NCBI RefSeq assembly: GCF_002014985.1
Contig: NZ_MUXU01000025.1
Location: 22,438-86,437 of the forward strand
Direction of reading: 5' to 3'
Length of the DNA: 64,000 nt
Source of the DNA: Moraxella caviae
GTDB lineage: Bacteria > Pseudomonadota > Gammaproteobacteria > Pseudomonadales > Moraxellaceae
The position numbers and the translations under genes are program-made. Below the pieces are notes generated by a model. It was given only the letters and a program-made list of their open reading frames with translations, did no database searches and was not told the origin of the DNA. Shown piece after piece: positions 35,506 through 43,165 of this stretch (positions within the stretch are counted from its first letter, which is position 1; each line of letters opens with the position of its first letter).

Positions 35506-35968
35506 AATCGGACTTCCCACCTGTTTTTTGTACCAAGCAAATATCGCCAATCGTGATGTCATGCGATAACGCCTTGGTCATGTCATAAATCGTCAAACAC
35601 GCCACCGACACCGCCGTCAGCGCTTCCATTTCCACGCCTGTTTTGTGCGTAACTTTGGCGGTGGCGTGTACATGAATGGCGCACTCATCGTCCGCATAAT
35701 CAAACGCCATCTTAATGGTATCCAGCGGCAACGCATGGCAAAGCGGAATCAGCTCGTGGGTTTTTTTGCCTGCCATAATGCCTGCAATGTGCGCCGTCTG
35801 CGTGATGCTGCCCTTTTTGGTCATGCCGTCTGCGTCTTTGATGGCGTGATAAATCGCACTTGGGAAAATCACCTTGCCTTGTGCGCTGGCGGTGCGCTGC
35901 GTGGCGGTTTTGTCGCCCACGTCCACCATGCTGATGTCGCCATTTTTATCCAAATGGGTTAAATTCAT
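35495..35968 (-). CDS. moaC: Cyclic pyranopterin monophosphate synthase
   Basis: MoaC converts the MoaA product to cyclic pyranopterin monophosphate. The 157-residue length is normal, and it has the signature region KKGSITQTAHIAGIMAGKKTHELIPLCHALPLD (shown here only to residue-type level; catalytic Lys and His lie within about 55-85) and the later GVEMEALTAVSVACLTIYDM. AAGAGAAA precedes the ATG. It follows mobA after 19 bases and overlaps moaD, so moaC-moaD-moaE form a tight unit. Confidence 0.96.
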   Translation of the reverse strand: MNLTHLDKNGDISMVDVGDKTATQRTASAQGKVIFPSAIYHAIKDADGMTKKGSITQTAHIAGIMAGKKTHELIPLCHALPLDTIKMAFDYADDECAIHVHATAKVTHKTGVEMEALTAVSVACLTIYDMTKALSHDITIGDICLVQKTGGKSDYAK

Positions 35969-35987
35969 GCCGTTTCTCTTGGTTGTT

Positions 35988-36656
35988 TTATTTTTGGTTG
36001 TCTTGTTCTATTAAAGCAAAATCTTGCAACGCCTGCGCAAATTCTTGCGGTGTGTTAAAATTCGCACAGCTCACCCACGCTTTAGGCATGAGAATTTTTT
36101 GGCAGCGTTTGTCTTTTAAAAATTTCATCACCGCACGCTCGCCTTGCGCCAAATACGCCTGCAATTCGCTCATCAAAGACAAGCGATACGCACCAAGCAG
36201 CGGATAATCTTTATCAGCGATGGTATCAAACAAATAATACACGTCTTGATTGGTCTGGCTGCAAATCGCCCGCTCAAACCGCACATACAACTTGTCAATG
36301 TCTATTAAGCTATCACAGCTGACCGCCAAAATATAGCCGTCTGGCACTTGCTTTGACAACTGCGCATAATGATTCATCGCCCCAAGCAAGCACGACAACG
36401 CCCCAGCGTCTTTGATGTAATCTTTGATGAAAGCCACGTTATTAGCACAATCATCACAATTTTTATCATTTTCACGGATAAGCGCATGGGCAAATTTATC
36501 GTTATCACCCACCAAAATCGGCAGGTTTAGACGCTTGGCGCAATCCACATGGTGTGAAAGCAGCGTCTTACCGCTGGGTAAAGTCAGCAATGCCTTGGGC
36601 TGACCCATGCGCCGAGAATGCCCACCTGCGATGATTAAGATGGCGGCAATCGTCAT
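35988..36656 (-). CDS. mobA: Molybdenum cofactor guanylyltransferase (MobA-like)
   Basis: MobA attaches GMP to molybdopterin, giving the bis-MGD cofactor that NarG needs. The 222-residue protein begins with the nucleotidyltransferase motif LIIAGGHSRRMGQPKALL (residues 7-24) and has a DSL segment (about 114-118) in the position of the metal-binding aspartate. The rest diverges from E. coli MobA, so membership of the related MocA branch is possible. It begins five bases after the moaB stop. NarG in this window makes MGD synthesis the likely role. Confidence 0.85.
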   Translation of the reverse strand: MTIAAILIIAGGHSRRMGQPKALLTLPSGKTLLSHHVDCAKRLNLPILVGDNDKFAHALIRENDKNCDDCANNVAFIKDYIKDAGALSCLLGAMNHYAQLSKQVPDGYILAVSCDSLIDIDKLYVRFERAICSQTNQDVYYLFDTIADKDYPLLGAYRLSLMSELQAYLAQGERAVMKFLKDKRCQKILMPKAWVSCANFNTPQEFAQALQDFALIEQDNQK

Positions 36657-36661
36657 GGCGT

Positions 36662-37231
36662 TTAGCCGTGCGTTGGGTTTTCACGCAGCAAATGCGGCAC
36701 AAAATTACAAGGACGTGTGCGATTATCCAGCTGCTCTAGCAAAATGCCTTCCCAGCCTGTACGGCACGCACCTGTTGAACCCGGCAAGCAAAAAATCGCT
36801 GTGCTGTTCGCCATGCCAGCCACCGCACGTGATTGCAGCGTAGACATACCGATGTCGTCTTTTGATAACAGGCGGAACATCTCGCCAAAGCCGTCCACCG
36901 TCTTATCAAACAGCACGCCCACCGCTTCTGGCATATTATCACGGTGATAAAACCCTGTGCCGCCTGTCGTGATGATGGCGTTCACCGCAGGGTCGGCAAT
37001 CCAGCCGCTGATGACGGCACGGATTTGGTAAATGTCATCTGTGGTGATTTTGCGGTCAATGTTCTTATGCCCTGCCTTGATTATGCTATCCACCAAATAC
37101 TGCCCTGACGTGTCGTTTTCCAGCGTGCGTGTGTCTGACACCGTCAAAACGGCAATGTTCAAAGGAATGAACGGCTTGTCGCTTTTTGGTGAGCTTAGGA
37201 CGTGATTAGGATTGTTACAAAGTTCGCACAT
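36662..37231 (-). CDS. moaB: Molybdopterin adenylyltransferase family protein MoaB
   Basis: MoaB/Mog proteins adenylylate molybdopterin before metal insertion by MoeA. The 189 residues show AVLTVSDTRTLENDTSGQYL (about 26-45), TTGGTGFYHRDNMPEA (about 87-102), STLQSRAVAGMAN and the C-terminal TRPCNFVPHLL, which closely follow E. coli MoaB. A short Cys-containing N-terminus (CELCNN) is extra. I start at the ATG at 37231 because GGAG lies eight bases upstream. No separate mog gene is present in the window, so this protein may supply the adenylylation step. Confidence 0.93.
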   Translation of the reverse strand: MCELCNNPNHVLSSPKSDKPFIPLNIAVLTVSDTRTLENDTSGQYLVDSIIKAGHKNIDRKITTDDIYQIRAVISGWIADPAVNAIITTGGTGFYHRDNMPEAVGVLFDKTVDGFGEMFRLLSKDDIGMSTLQSRAVAGMANSTAIFCLPGSTGACRTGWEGILLEQLDNRTRPCNFVPHLLRENPTHG

Positions 37232-37396
37232 GACGCACTCCAAAATAAAATTTTATATTTAAATCAATGGTTTGTTAGATGGTCTGGCTTGCCAACTTAT
37301 CAAATCGTTAAATTCAATCAGCAAGCCATCAAATTGTTTAATTGCCAAATCAAACCAGCAAACTAAATTTATCAATCTGACAAACAGCAAAGCCGC

Positions 37397-38158
37397 TTAA
37401 TTTCTGCGCTTATTGGCAATTTTTTGTTTCCAGCTCGTCTCAAGACAATCAATCGCTAGCCAACGCTCGGCAACTGCTGTGTCAATGGGCGATTTTTGAT
37501 TGATAAGCGCCCACAAATCGCTCAGCTTAGCAAAAGAATAAGGGCGCGCCAGCAAATACACAGGTAAATTCGCACGCAGTCTGCCTGTGCGCACCACTTG
37601 ATAATACCAGCCAGCAATGCCTTCGCGCGCCACAAAATACGACACGTTGGCATTGCCTAATCGGTCGTTGATTTTATAGCACGGACGGCGCGGCTGCACC
37701 ACCCTCACCTGCACGCTGTCATCGCCATCGCCAAATTGATACACATCGCCAATGCACACATTGCGCTCGCACATCGGCTCGCCATCAGTGATGACGGTCA
37801 AATTCTCACCCAAAGAACCAATCTGTGCATTGAGCCCAAACTGCTCATTGATGGCGTGGTAAGTGGTGATGGGCATTTGGTGCAACGCCTTTAAATGGCC
37901 GCCATGAAATTTATGCTCAGCCTGCTCATCATCGGCAAGCCCCAATAAATTCACCGCCATGCTTTCTGCGATGGGAATTTTATTGATGGCACTCACGCCA
38001 CGCACAAACGGCTCAACCTTGCCTGCACGCACCACGCTTAATGTGCCGATGGCTTTTGGTAAGTCGTTTTGTAATGAATTGTCTTTTAACAAGCCATCTT
38101 TTGGCAGCTCGTCTTTTGGCAAGTTGTTTTGCACTGCGTCTACTGAAAAATTTTTCAT
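37397..38158 (-). CDS. MOSC-domain protein (YiiM-like) with repeat-derived N-terminus
   Basis: MOSC domains bind the molybdenum cofactor in sulfurated form. This 253-residue protein matches the YiiM type: HKFHGGHLKALH (about 82-93), LGENLTV, CERNVCIGDVYQFG, and QPRRPCYKIN with the conserved cysteine expected to coordinate Mo. YiiM reduces N-hydroxylated purine analogues, and this protein may do likewise; that is inference. About 35 N-terminal residues (LPKDE/LPKDG/LLKDN-type pentads) come from a 15-bp DNA repeat, and the domain proper begins near residue 41, so a later start is possible. It lies between moaA and moaB. Confidence 0.85.
   Translation of the reverse strand: MKNFSVDAVQNNLPKDELPKDGLLKDNSLQNDLPKAIGTLSVVRAGKVEPFVRGVSAINKIPIAESMAVNLLGLADDEQAEHKFHGGHLKALHQMPITTYHAINEQFGLNAQIGSLGENLTVITDGEPMCERNVCIGDVYQFGDGDDSVQVRVVQPRRPCYKINDRLGNANVSYFVAREGIAGWYYQVVRTGRLRANLPVYLLARPYSFAKLSDLWALINQKSPIDTAVAERWLAIDCLETSWKQKIANKRRN
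38053..38127. repeat. In-frame 15-bp tandem repeat, five imperfect copies
   Basis: Units begin at 38053, 38068, 38083, 38098 and 38113. The clearest are CTTTTGGCAGCTCGT and CTTTTGGCAAGTTGT. On the minus strand they encode pentads such as LPKDE, LPKDG and LLKDN at the start of the MOSC protein. Changes in copy number would keep the reading frame. Confidence 0.85.
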
Positions 38159-38250
38159 ATCTTGGCACGCCTTGTGTTAGCAAACTTAAATCAAGCGATT
38201 AACTACCAACATCATAACAAAGCTGTAGGCTGCACACAAGGCGCATTAAC

Positions 38251-38286
38251 TGGCTCATCGCTTGGCTAATCGCTTGGCTAATCACC
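38251..38286. repeat. 12-bp tandem repeat, three copies, downstream of moaA
   Basis: TGGCTCATCGCT, TGGCTAATCGCT and TGGCTAATCACC run head to tail between the moaA stop (38289) and the MOSC gene. The repeat lies just outside the coding region. Confidence 0.8.
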
Positions 38287-38288
38287 AA

Positions 38289-39329
38289 CTAACCGCCCAC
38301 CAAAGACAAATTATTCATCAAACCGCTGTGCGCATCCAGATAGTGATGTTCAGGTTTTTTTGGCATTAACGCCTTGATTTGGCTGATGGTTTGCGCCACA
38401 TCGCCTGCCATCAGTGCTGGGCGAATGTCATAATTTTCGCTGTCAAATAAGCACAAATGCACCTTGCCAAGACTGCTGACACGCAAACGATTACAACTTT
38501 CACAAAAATCCTTGGCATAAGGCTCAATGATACCAATGCTGCCCACATAATCTGGGTGCTGGTATTCAATGGCAGGCCCGCCATCGCTTTGGCGCACTTT
38601 GGCTTGCCAGCCATGTTCGCTTAGGTAGGTTTTAATCAGTCGCCCTGTTTGATTTTGGGCATAGAATAAATCGCTGTTATCGCTGGTTTGCATAAACTCA
38701 ATAAAGCGATAAGTGATGGGTCGCTGCTTGACAAATTCAAGCGCGGCAAGCAAGTTGTCATAAGCGGTATCCGCCATCAAAATGCCGTTCATTTTCACGC
38801 GAATGTCCGTGGTCTCAAGCAGCGTATCCACGTCTTTTAGCAGCGTAGGCAGCATATCAAAGCCTGTCATCTTATGAAAAACTTGGCGATTAAAGCTATC
38901 CACGCTCAAATTCAGCTGATTGAGCCCTGCACTGTGCCATGCGGATAAATGCTTGCCAAGTTTGTAGCCGTTTGATGACACCGCCACCGTGCGCACGCCT
39001 GATTTTTGCTTGGCAAGGGCAATAATATCCGCCAAATCACGGCGCACCGATGGCTCACCGCCCGTCAGGCGCACTTTTTGCGTACCCAGCGCAGCAAAAG
39101 CACTCAGCAAAGTATCAATTTCAGACAAGGTAAGTTCGTTGTCAGGGCGTTTGCCTTGATAGCCATTAGGCAGGCAGTATTCGCAGCGAAAATTACAAAA
39201 ATCAGTAACGGACAAACGCAGATAGGTAAGGCGGCGGTGAAATCCGTCCATCAGGACTGGCGATGAAGATGACGCACCTGATTCAAAAGGCGTCTTGGCG
39301 TGAATGCGGGGGACGGACAAGCTGTTCAT
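38289..39329 (-). CDS. moaA: GTP 3',8-cyclase MoaA
   Basis: MoaA is the radical-SAM enzyme that starts molybdenum cofactor synthesis by rearranging GTP. The first cluster motif is CNFRCEYC (Cys45, Cys49, Cys52). The C-terminal substrate cluster is seen in DFCESCNRLR (about 273-282) with a third cysteine in KVHLCLF, and the chain ends in the Gly-Gly essential for activity (LSLVGG). The 346 residues include a Ser-rich N-terminal extension of about 25. A NarL-type palindrome lies about 98 bases upstream with TATGAT as a likely -10 (39371-39376), so it probably heads its own nitrate-responsive transcript. Confidence 0.96.
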   Translation of the reverse strand: MNSLSVPRIHAKTPFESGASSSSPVLMDGFHRRLTYLRLSVTDFCNFRCEYCLPNGYQGKRPDNELTLSEIDTLLSAFAALGTQKVRLTGGEPSVRRDLADIIALAKQKSGVRTVAVSSNGYKLGKHLSAWHSAGLNQLNLSVDSFNRQVFHKMTGFDMLPTLLKDVDTLLETTDIRVKMNGILMADTAYDNLLAALEFVKQRPITYRFIEFMQTSDNSDLFYAQNQTGRLIKTYLSEHGWQAKVRQSDGGPAIEYQHPDYVGSIGIIEPYAKDFCESCNRLRVSSLGKVHLCLFDSENYDIRPALMAGDVAQTISQIKALMPKKPEHHYLDAHSGLMNNLSLVGG

Positions 39330-39414
39330 GACGTACTCGATACGGTTGCCTCGGCAATAAATGTAAGCACATCATAGCAAATTTTAGCAAAGAAAACTTG
39401 CCCCAAAAGGGCGT

Positions 39415-39440
39415 GCAACTACTCCCTTAGTAGTAGTTGC
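39415..39440 (-). promoter_or_regulatory. NarL-type 7-2-7 site within an extended palindrome upstream of moaA
   Basis: The core TACTCCC-TT-AGTAGTA (39420-39435) matches 12 of 14 positions of the NarL consensus. It sits at the centre of a wider dyad, GCAACTACT (39415-39423) with AGTAGTTGC (39432-39440); both share the midpoint 39427.5. The centre is about 63 bases upstream of the start predicted from the TATGAT -10 box, a usual position for an activator. Confidence 0.65.
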
Positions 39441-39552
39441 ACGGTTTGGTAGATGGGTTGAATTGATGGTCAAATTGGCGTTTAAACCGTCTAATCAAAA
39501 TACCTATTTAACACGATGGCGCAATTTACCACCGCAAGTTTTACGCCAATCT

Positions 39553-40830
39553 TTACAATAATCCCCACACAAAAGGCTCAATACTCACCATGTCGCCTTT
39601 TTGTAAGTGGCTATCGTCTTTGTCAATGGCGATAAGACAGTTGGCATACGCCAGCTGCTTGATGCGGTGCGAATCTTGTGCGCCCAAAAACGTTACATGA
39701 AATTCGCCCTGCTCGTCTTGATGGTACACGCCGCGTGCGTATTCTTTACGCCCTGCTTTTTTACTAAAATCCGCCATCAGCTTGGCTTTTAGCACCAGAC
39801 GCTTTGGCAAATCATCATCGCTCACTTTCGCCAAACGCCACAGCGCTGGCTTGATAAACTGCAAACAGCCCACCACGCACGACAAAGGATTGCCCGGCAA
39901 ACCAAAATACAGCACCGTACGCGCGTCATCATACAGCTCACCAAACACAAAAGGCTTGCCCGGCTTCATGGCGACTTTATAATGCGTAATCTTACCCAAA
40001 GCGTCAATGGCGTGCGTCAAATAGTCATAATCGCCCACCGACACACCAGCACTAGAAATCAGCACATCGCACTCTTTAACCGCCTGCGCCACCGCATCGC
40101 AAGTCGCTTGTAAATCATCAGCGATGATGCCGTAATCTTTGATGACGATGGGCAAATCTTTTAATAGAGTTTTCAGCGTGGGCGTGTTTGAATTATAAAT
40201 ACTGGCAAGATTTGGCAACTCATGACCCAAAGCCACCAGCTCATCACCTGTGGCAATCAGCCCCACCGTCAAAGGCGCGTACACCGCCACTTGCGCCACG
40301 CCCAGATTGGCAAGCAAGCTGACATCCGCTGGATTTAGGCGCTTACCTGCCGCCAGCACACGCTCGCCTGCCGCCACTTCTTCGCCTTGTTTGCGAATGT
40401 TTGCGCCAATCTCAGCCGCTTTACTTAAGGTGATGGCGTAATTTTGCGATTTATCTACCGTGCTTGCGATGGCTTGCCAGTCGGTGTTTTCTTGCATCAC
40501 CACACAATCACACGCCGCTGGTACGACCGCGCCTGTAAAAATGCGCACACCCTGCCCACAAGACAGCTCGCCTTCAAAAGGTCTGCCAGCGCAAGACTCG
40601 CCTACGATGTCAATCTGATTGCCAGCGGATAACTCACTGCCCACTGCAAAAGCAAAACCGTCCATCGCCGATAAATTCTGGCGTGGAATGTCAAAATCTG
40701 CCACGATGTTTTCTGCCAGCACATATCCCACCGCTGACAGCAGCGGCAAATGCTCCACAGGACGTGGCGTGCTGGCGTGCGTGTGCGCCACTTCGTTAAT
40801 GGCAGCTTGTAATTGTTCTACGCTGATCAT
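39553..40830 (-). CDS. moeA: Molybdopterin molybdenumtransferase
   Basis: MoeA inserts molybdate into adenylylated molybdopterin. The 425-residue protein has the expected order: QNLSAMDGFAFAV (about 50-62) in the N-terminal domain, GVRIFTGAVVPAACDCVVMQE (about 91-111), LIATGDELV (about 192-200) and the molybdate-site region ISSAGVSVGDYDY (about 259-271), where many enzymes have SGGVSVGD. AAGGATAATT precedes the ATG. Its leader carries a 15-bp tandem repeat. It lies between the isomerase gene and moaA, with separate spacers on both sides. Confidence 0.95.
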   Translation of the reverse strand: MISVEQLQAAINEVAHTHASTPRPVEHLPLLSAVGYVLAENIVADFDIPRQNLSAMDGFAFAVGSELSAGNQIDIVGESCAGRPFEGELSCGQGVRIFTGAVVPAACDCVVMQENTDWQAIASTVDKSQNYAITLSKAAEIGANIRKQGEEVAAGERVLAAGKRLNPADVSLLANLGVAQVAVYAPLTVGLIATGDELVALGHELPNLASIYNSNTPTLKTLLKDLPIVIKDYGIIADDLQATCDAVAQAVKECDVLISSAGVSVGDYDYLTHAIDALGKITHYKVAMKPGKPFVFGELYDDARTVLYFGLPGNPLSCVVGCLQFIKPALWRLAKVSDDDLPKRLVLKAKLMADFSKKAGRKEYARGVYHQDEQGEFHVTFLGAQDSHRIKQLAYANCLIAIDKDDSHLQKGDMVSIEPFVWGLL

Positions 40831-40851
40831 GAATTATCCTTGGGTGTTGAT

Positions 40852-40910
40852 GCGTTAGCGAAAAAGCGTTTAGCGAAAAAGCGTTTAGCGAAAAAGCGTT
40901 TGATAAAAAT
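40852..40910. repeat. 15-bp tandem repeat in the moeA leader
   Basis: A 14-base first unit (40852-40865) is followed by two identical GCGTTTAGCGAAAAA units (40866-40895) and a diverged fourth (40896-40910). The array starts 22 bases upstream of the moeA start codon, inside the presumed promoter or leader. Copy number could alter promoter spacing or translation. Confidence 0.9.
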
Positions 40911-40989
40911 GCGTGGCAACTTTAGCTAAAAGCGATGGCGGCTCGTTGCTTGCTTAATTAACTAGCAAATAACAAATCAAGCCGCAAAA

Positions 40990-42054
40990 TCAGCCACGAT
41001 ACACGTTTTCTTGATTGACGTTAATGTCAATGCCTTCAATGTTGGCGGCTTGCTTGAGTGCAAACAAATAATCCACCAGCGCATGATGAAAACTTTGCTG
41101 CGCCAAGCGATTTTGAATCATTGGCAAGGCTTCGTCAAGCTCAAGCTGCTTGCCGTCCACACGGCTTAGTACCTGCACGATATGCACGCCAAAACGTGTC
41201 TCAATAGGACTTGGCGCAACGCCAGCAGGCAGCGCAAAGACCGCCTTTTCAAATTCAGGTACGGTCGCGCCTTTTTGTAGAATGCCCAGCTCGCCGCCAT
41301 CGGTTTTTGATGGGCAAGCCGAATGCTGCATGGCAAGCGTGATGAATTCTGCGTCTGGATTTGGGCTGTTTGTGATTTTTTCAATCATTTCATAGGCTTG
41401 TTTTTTAAGCTCAATGCGCTCTTCGCCTTCTTCTGGCGGACTTGCCAGCAAAATATGGCGCATATTCATCACAGGTGGCGCGCTAAATTCTTGCGGATTT
41501 GCGTTGTAATACTGCTCGCACGCTGCCAAATCTGGCGTATTTGGCACGACATTTTTCGCCAGCAAATCAGCAATCGCCTGCTCTTCGTCCGCCTGCCAAG
41601 CCGTTTCGCCAAGCGTCTCATCAGCGCACACCGCCTGCTTTAAAAGCTCTTTAATAACAAGCGCTTGCGCTGATAAAAACAAGGCTTCGTCTTGGCTTGC
41701 CGCTGGGTGGTATTGCACTTCTTCGCCGATGGCTTTTTCGCTGATTTCCACGCCATTGACACGAATGGTCGGCACGCTTTGGCGAGAGCTGGCGATTAGG
41801 TTTTTGTGGTTGGATTTTTCTTCAGATAAAGCACGCTCAATCAGCTTAGCGTCCGATGACAGACGCTTTAAGTCGTCCGATGTTGGCATGACACGAATGC
41901 CGTCATCATCAGCAGGATTATAAGCGTGAACGTGGCCATGCTCGCCGCCACAGCCGCACGAACCACCGCCACAGCCTTCGTGGCTTTGCTCAACTTGTGG
42001 CTCGTTATTTTGTGAAATTTGGTCGGTGTTTGGGTGATACGTTGCCACACTCAT
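40990..42054 (-). CDS. Parvulin-type peptidyl-prolyl isomerase with Cys/His-rich N-terminus, linked to narGHJI
   Basis: The 354-residue protein has a C-terminal PpiC domain (about 190-300) with MNMRHILLASPPEEGEE, SACPSKTDGGELG and a FGVHIVQVLSR strand. Such NifM-like isomerases are found next to narGHJI in other bacteria, for example pseudomonads. The N-terminus is unusual: a Gly/Cys/His cluster CGGGSCGCGGEHGHVH (about 33-48) that could bind metal. No signal peptide is visible, so it should be cytoplasmic, where NarGH is assembled. I start it at the ATG at 42054 (AGAGAGAA upstream). A role in maturing nitrate reductase is inference from context. Confidence 0.85.
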   Translation of the reverse strand: MSVATYHPNTDQISQNNEPQVEQSHEGCGGGSCGCGGEHGHVHAYNPADDDGIRVMPTSDDLKRLSSDAKLIERALSEEKSNHKNLIASSRQSVPTIRVNGVEISEKAIGEEVQYHPAASQDEALFLSAQALVIKELLKQAVCADETLGETAWQADEEQAIADLLAKNVVPNTPDLAACEQYYNANPQEFSAPPVMNMRHILLASPPEEGEERIELKKQAYEMIEKITNSPNPDAEFITLAMQHSACPSKTDGGELGILQKGATVPEFEKAVFALPAGVAPSPIETRFGVHIVQVLSRVDGKQLELDEALPMIQNRLAQQSFHHALVDYLFALKQAANIEGIDINVNQENVYRG

Positions 42055-42206
42055 AGCATTCTCTCTTTGTCTATTGACGGTATTTTTGGGTTTTTGGTGT
42101 GTTTTTGGGTTTGGCTTTTGAATTATCAACGAATTTATAAAAGCATTTTAACCAGCAAACAAACCTAAAATAAGCGTATTATTTCTGATATTTTGCCCAC
42201 TTAAAA

Positions 42207-42222
42207 TACCCCTTAGGGGTTA
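42207..42222. promoter_or_regulatory. Possible NarL-type site between narI and the isomerase gene
   Basis: TACCCCT-TA-GGGGTTA has a perfect first heptamer and two mismatches in the second against the 7-2-7 consensus. It can also be read as a 13-base palindrome ACCCCTTAGGGGT. It is centred about 160 bases before the isomerase start. Confidence 0.4.
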
Positions 42223-42240
42223 GGCTTTTTAATAAACTTT

Positions 42241-42276
42241 GGCAAGTGTGTTCATAAATGCGCTAAAACACTTGCC
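42241..42276. other. 9-bp perfect inverted repeat with long loop
   Basis: GGCAAGTGT (42241-42249) and ACACTTGCC (42268-42276) flank 18 bases in the spacer between narI and the isomerase gene. No T-run follows; function is unknown. Confidence 0.4.
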
Positions 42277-42338
42277 CAATTCACCGCACCGCATTTTGAC
42301 AAGTATTTTTGCGACAGTTTCGCACGCATTTTACACAT

Positions 42339-42373
42339 AAAAAAACCACAGACACTAGGGCAAATGTCTGTGG
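42339..42373 (-). terminator. Intrinsic terminator of narGHJI
   Basis: A perfect eight-base stem (CCACAGAC / GTCTGTGG) with a 12-base loop is followed on the minus strand by T7, 76 bases after the narI stop. It separates narGHJI from the isomerase and cofactor genes. Confidence 0.88.
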
Positions 42374-42448
42374 CAAAAACGATCAATCGTTTTTAAAAGC
42401 AATTTTCACACCAAGCTCACCAGATTAAACTTAGTGATGAATCTTTGC

Positions 42449-43165
42449 TTATTGTGAAGTTTTTTGGCGGACGATTTGATAATTACGACCCAAATACCAA
42501 ATTGGCGCAGAAATGATGTGAATCAAACGCGTAAATGGGAAAATCAAAATCAAAGTCGTACCAAGAATGATGTGCAGCTGATACACCAAGCTGATACCAT
42601 CCATATTTGGCAATGCGCCCATTGGATTAAAGATGGTGATGTTTTGCGCCCAGTTTGACAAAGCCACCATCACCGAGCCGTCCAAATGGTGCGTAGACGC
42701 CACGATGGTAGACAGACCCAAATTCAGCTGGATAAATAGCAATACCAACACCAATTTATCACTAAACGATGAAGTGTGGCTCACGCGCGGATCGGTAAAA
42801 CGACGCCACAAAAGCATGGCAAGACCAATCCAGCAAATCACGCCCATCACGCCGCCAGCACCCATCGCCAAAAGCTGCTTATGCTCAGCTGAGATGAAAT
42901 GCTCGTACACGGCGTGCGGAGTGAGCATACCCACAAAATGACCACCCAAAATGCCCAAAATGCCCAAATGAAACATATTGCTGGCGATGCGCATACCTTT
43001 ATCAGACAGCATTTGGCTTGAGCCTGTCTTCCAAGTGTACTGCGACAAATCAAATCTTGCCCAAGTGCCAATCACCGCCACCGCAAGGGCAATGTACGGA
43101 TATACGCCAAAAAAGAAAATTTGCAACCAATTAAGATTGTCAATGCTACCCGTTGCTAAAGTCAT
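42449..43165 (-). CDS. narI: Respiratory nitrate reductase gamma subunit (cytochrome b)
   Basis: NarI is the dihaem cytochrome b that oxidises quinol and anchors NarGH to the inner membrane. The 238 residues form five helices; histidines that can ligate the haems occur in NMFHLGILGILGGHFVGM and in VYQLHIILGTTLILIFPFTRLIHI. The ATG overlaps the narJ stop by four bases. A terminator lies downstream, so it is the last gene of narGHJI. Confidence 0.95.
   Translation of the reverse strand: MTLATGSIDNLNWLQIFFFGVYPYIALAVAVIGTWARFDLSQYTWKTGSSQMLSDKGMRIASNMFHLGILGILGGHFVGMLTPHAVYEHFISAEHKQLLAMGAGGVMGVICWIGLAMLLWRRFTDPRVSHTSSFSDKLVLVLLFIQLNLGLSTIVASTHHLDGSVMVALSNWAQNITIFNPMGALPNMDGISLVYQLHIILGTTLILIFPFTRLIHIISAPIWYLGRNYQIVRQKTSQ

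Noticed and set aside
35506..35562. Longer moaD reading frame starting inside moaC
   Set aside because: No ribosome site, and it would add a 19-residue tail not expected in MoaD; the ATG at 35505 fits better.
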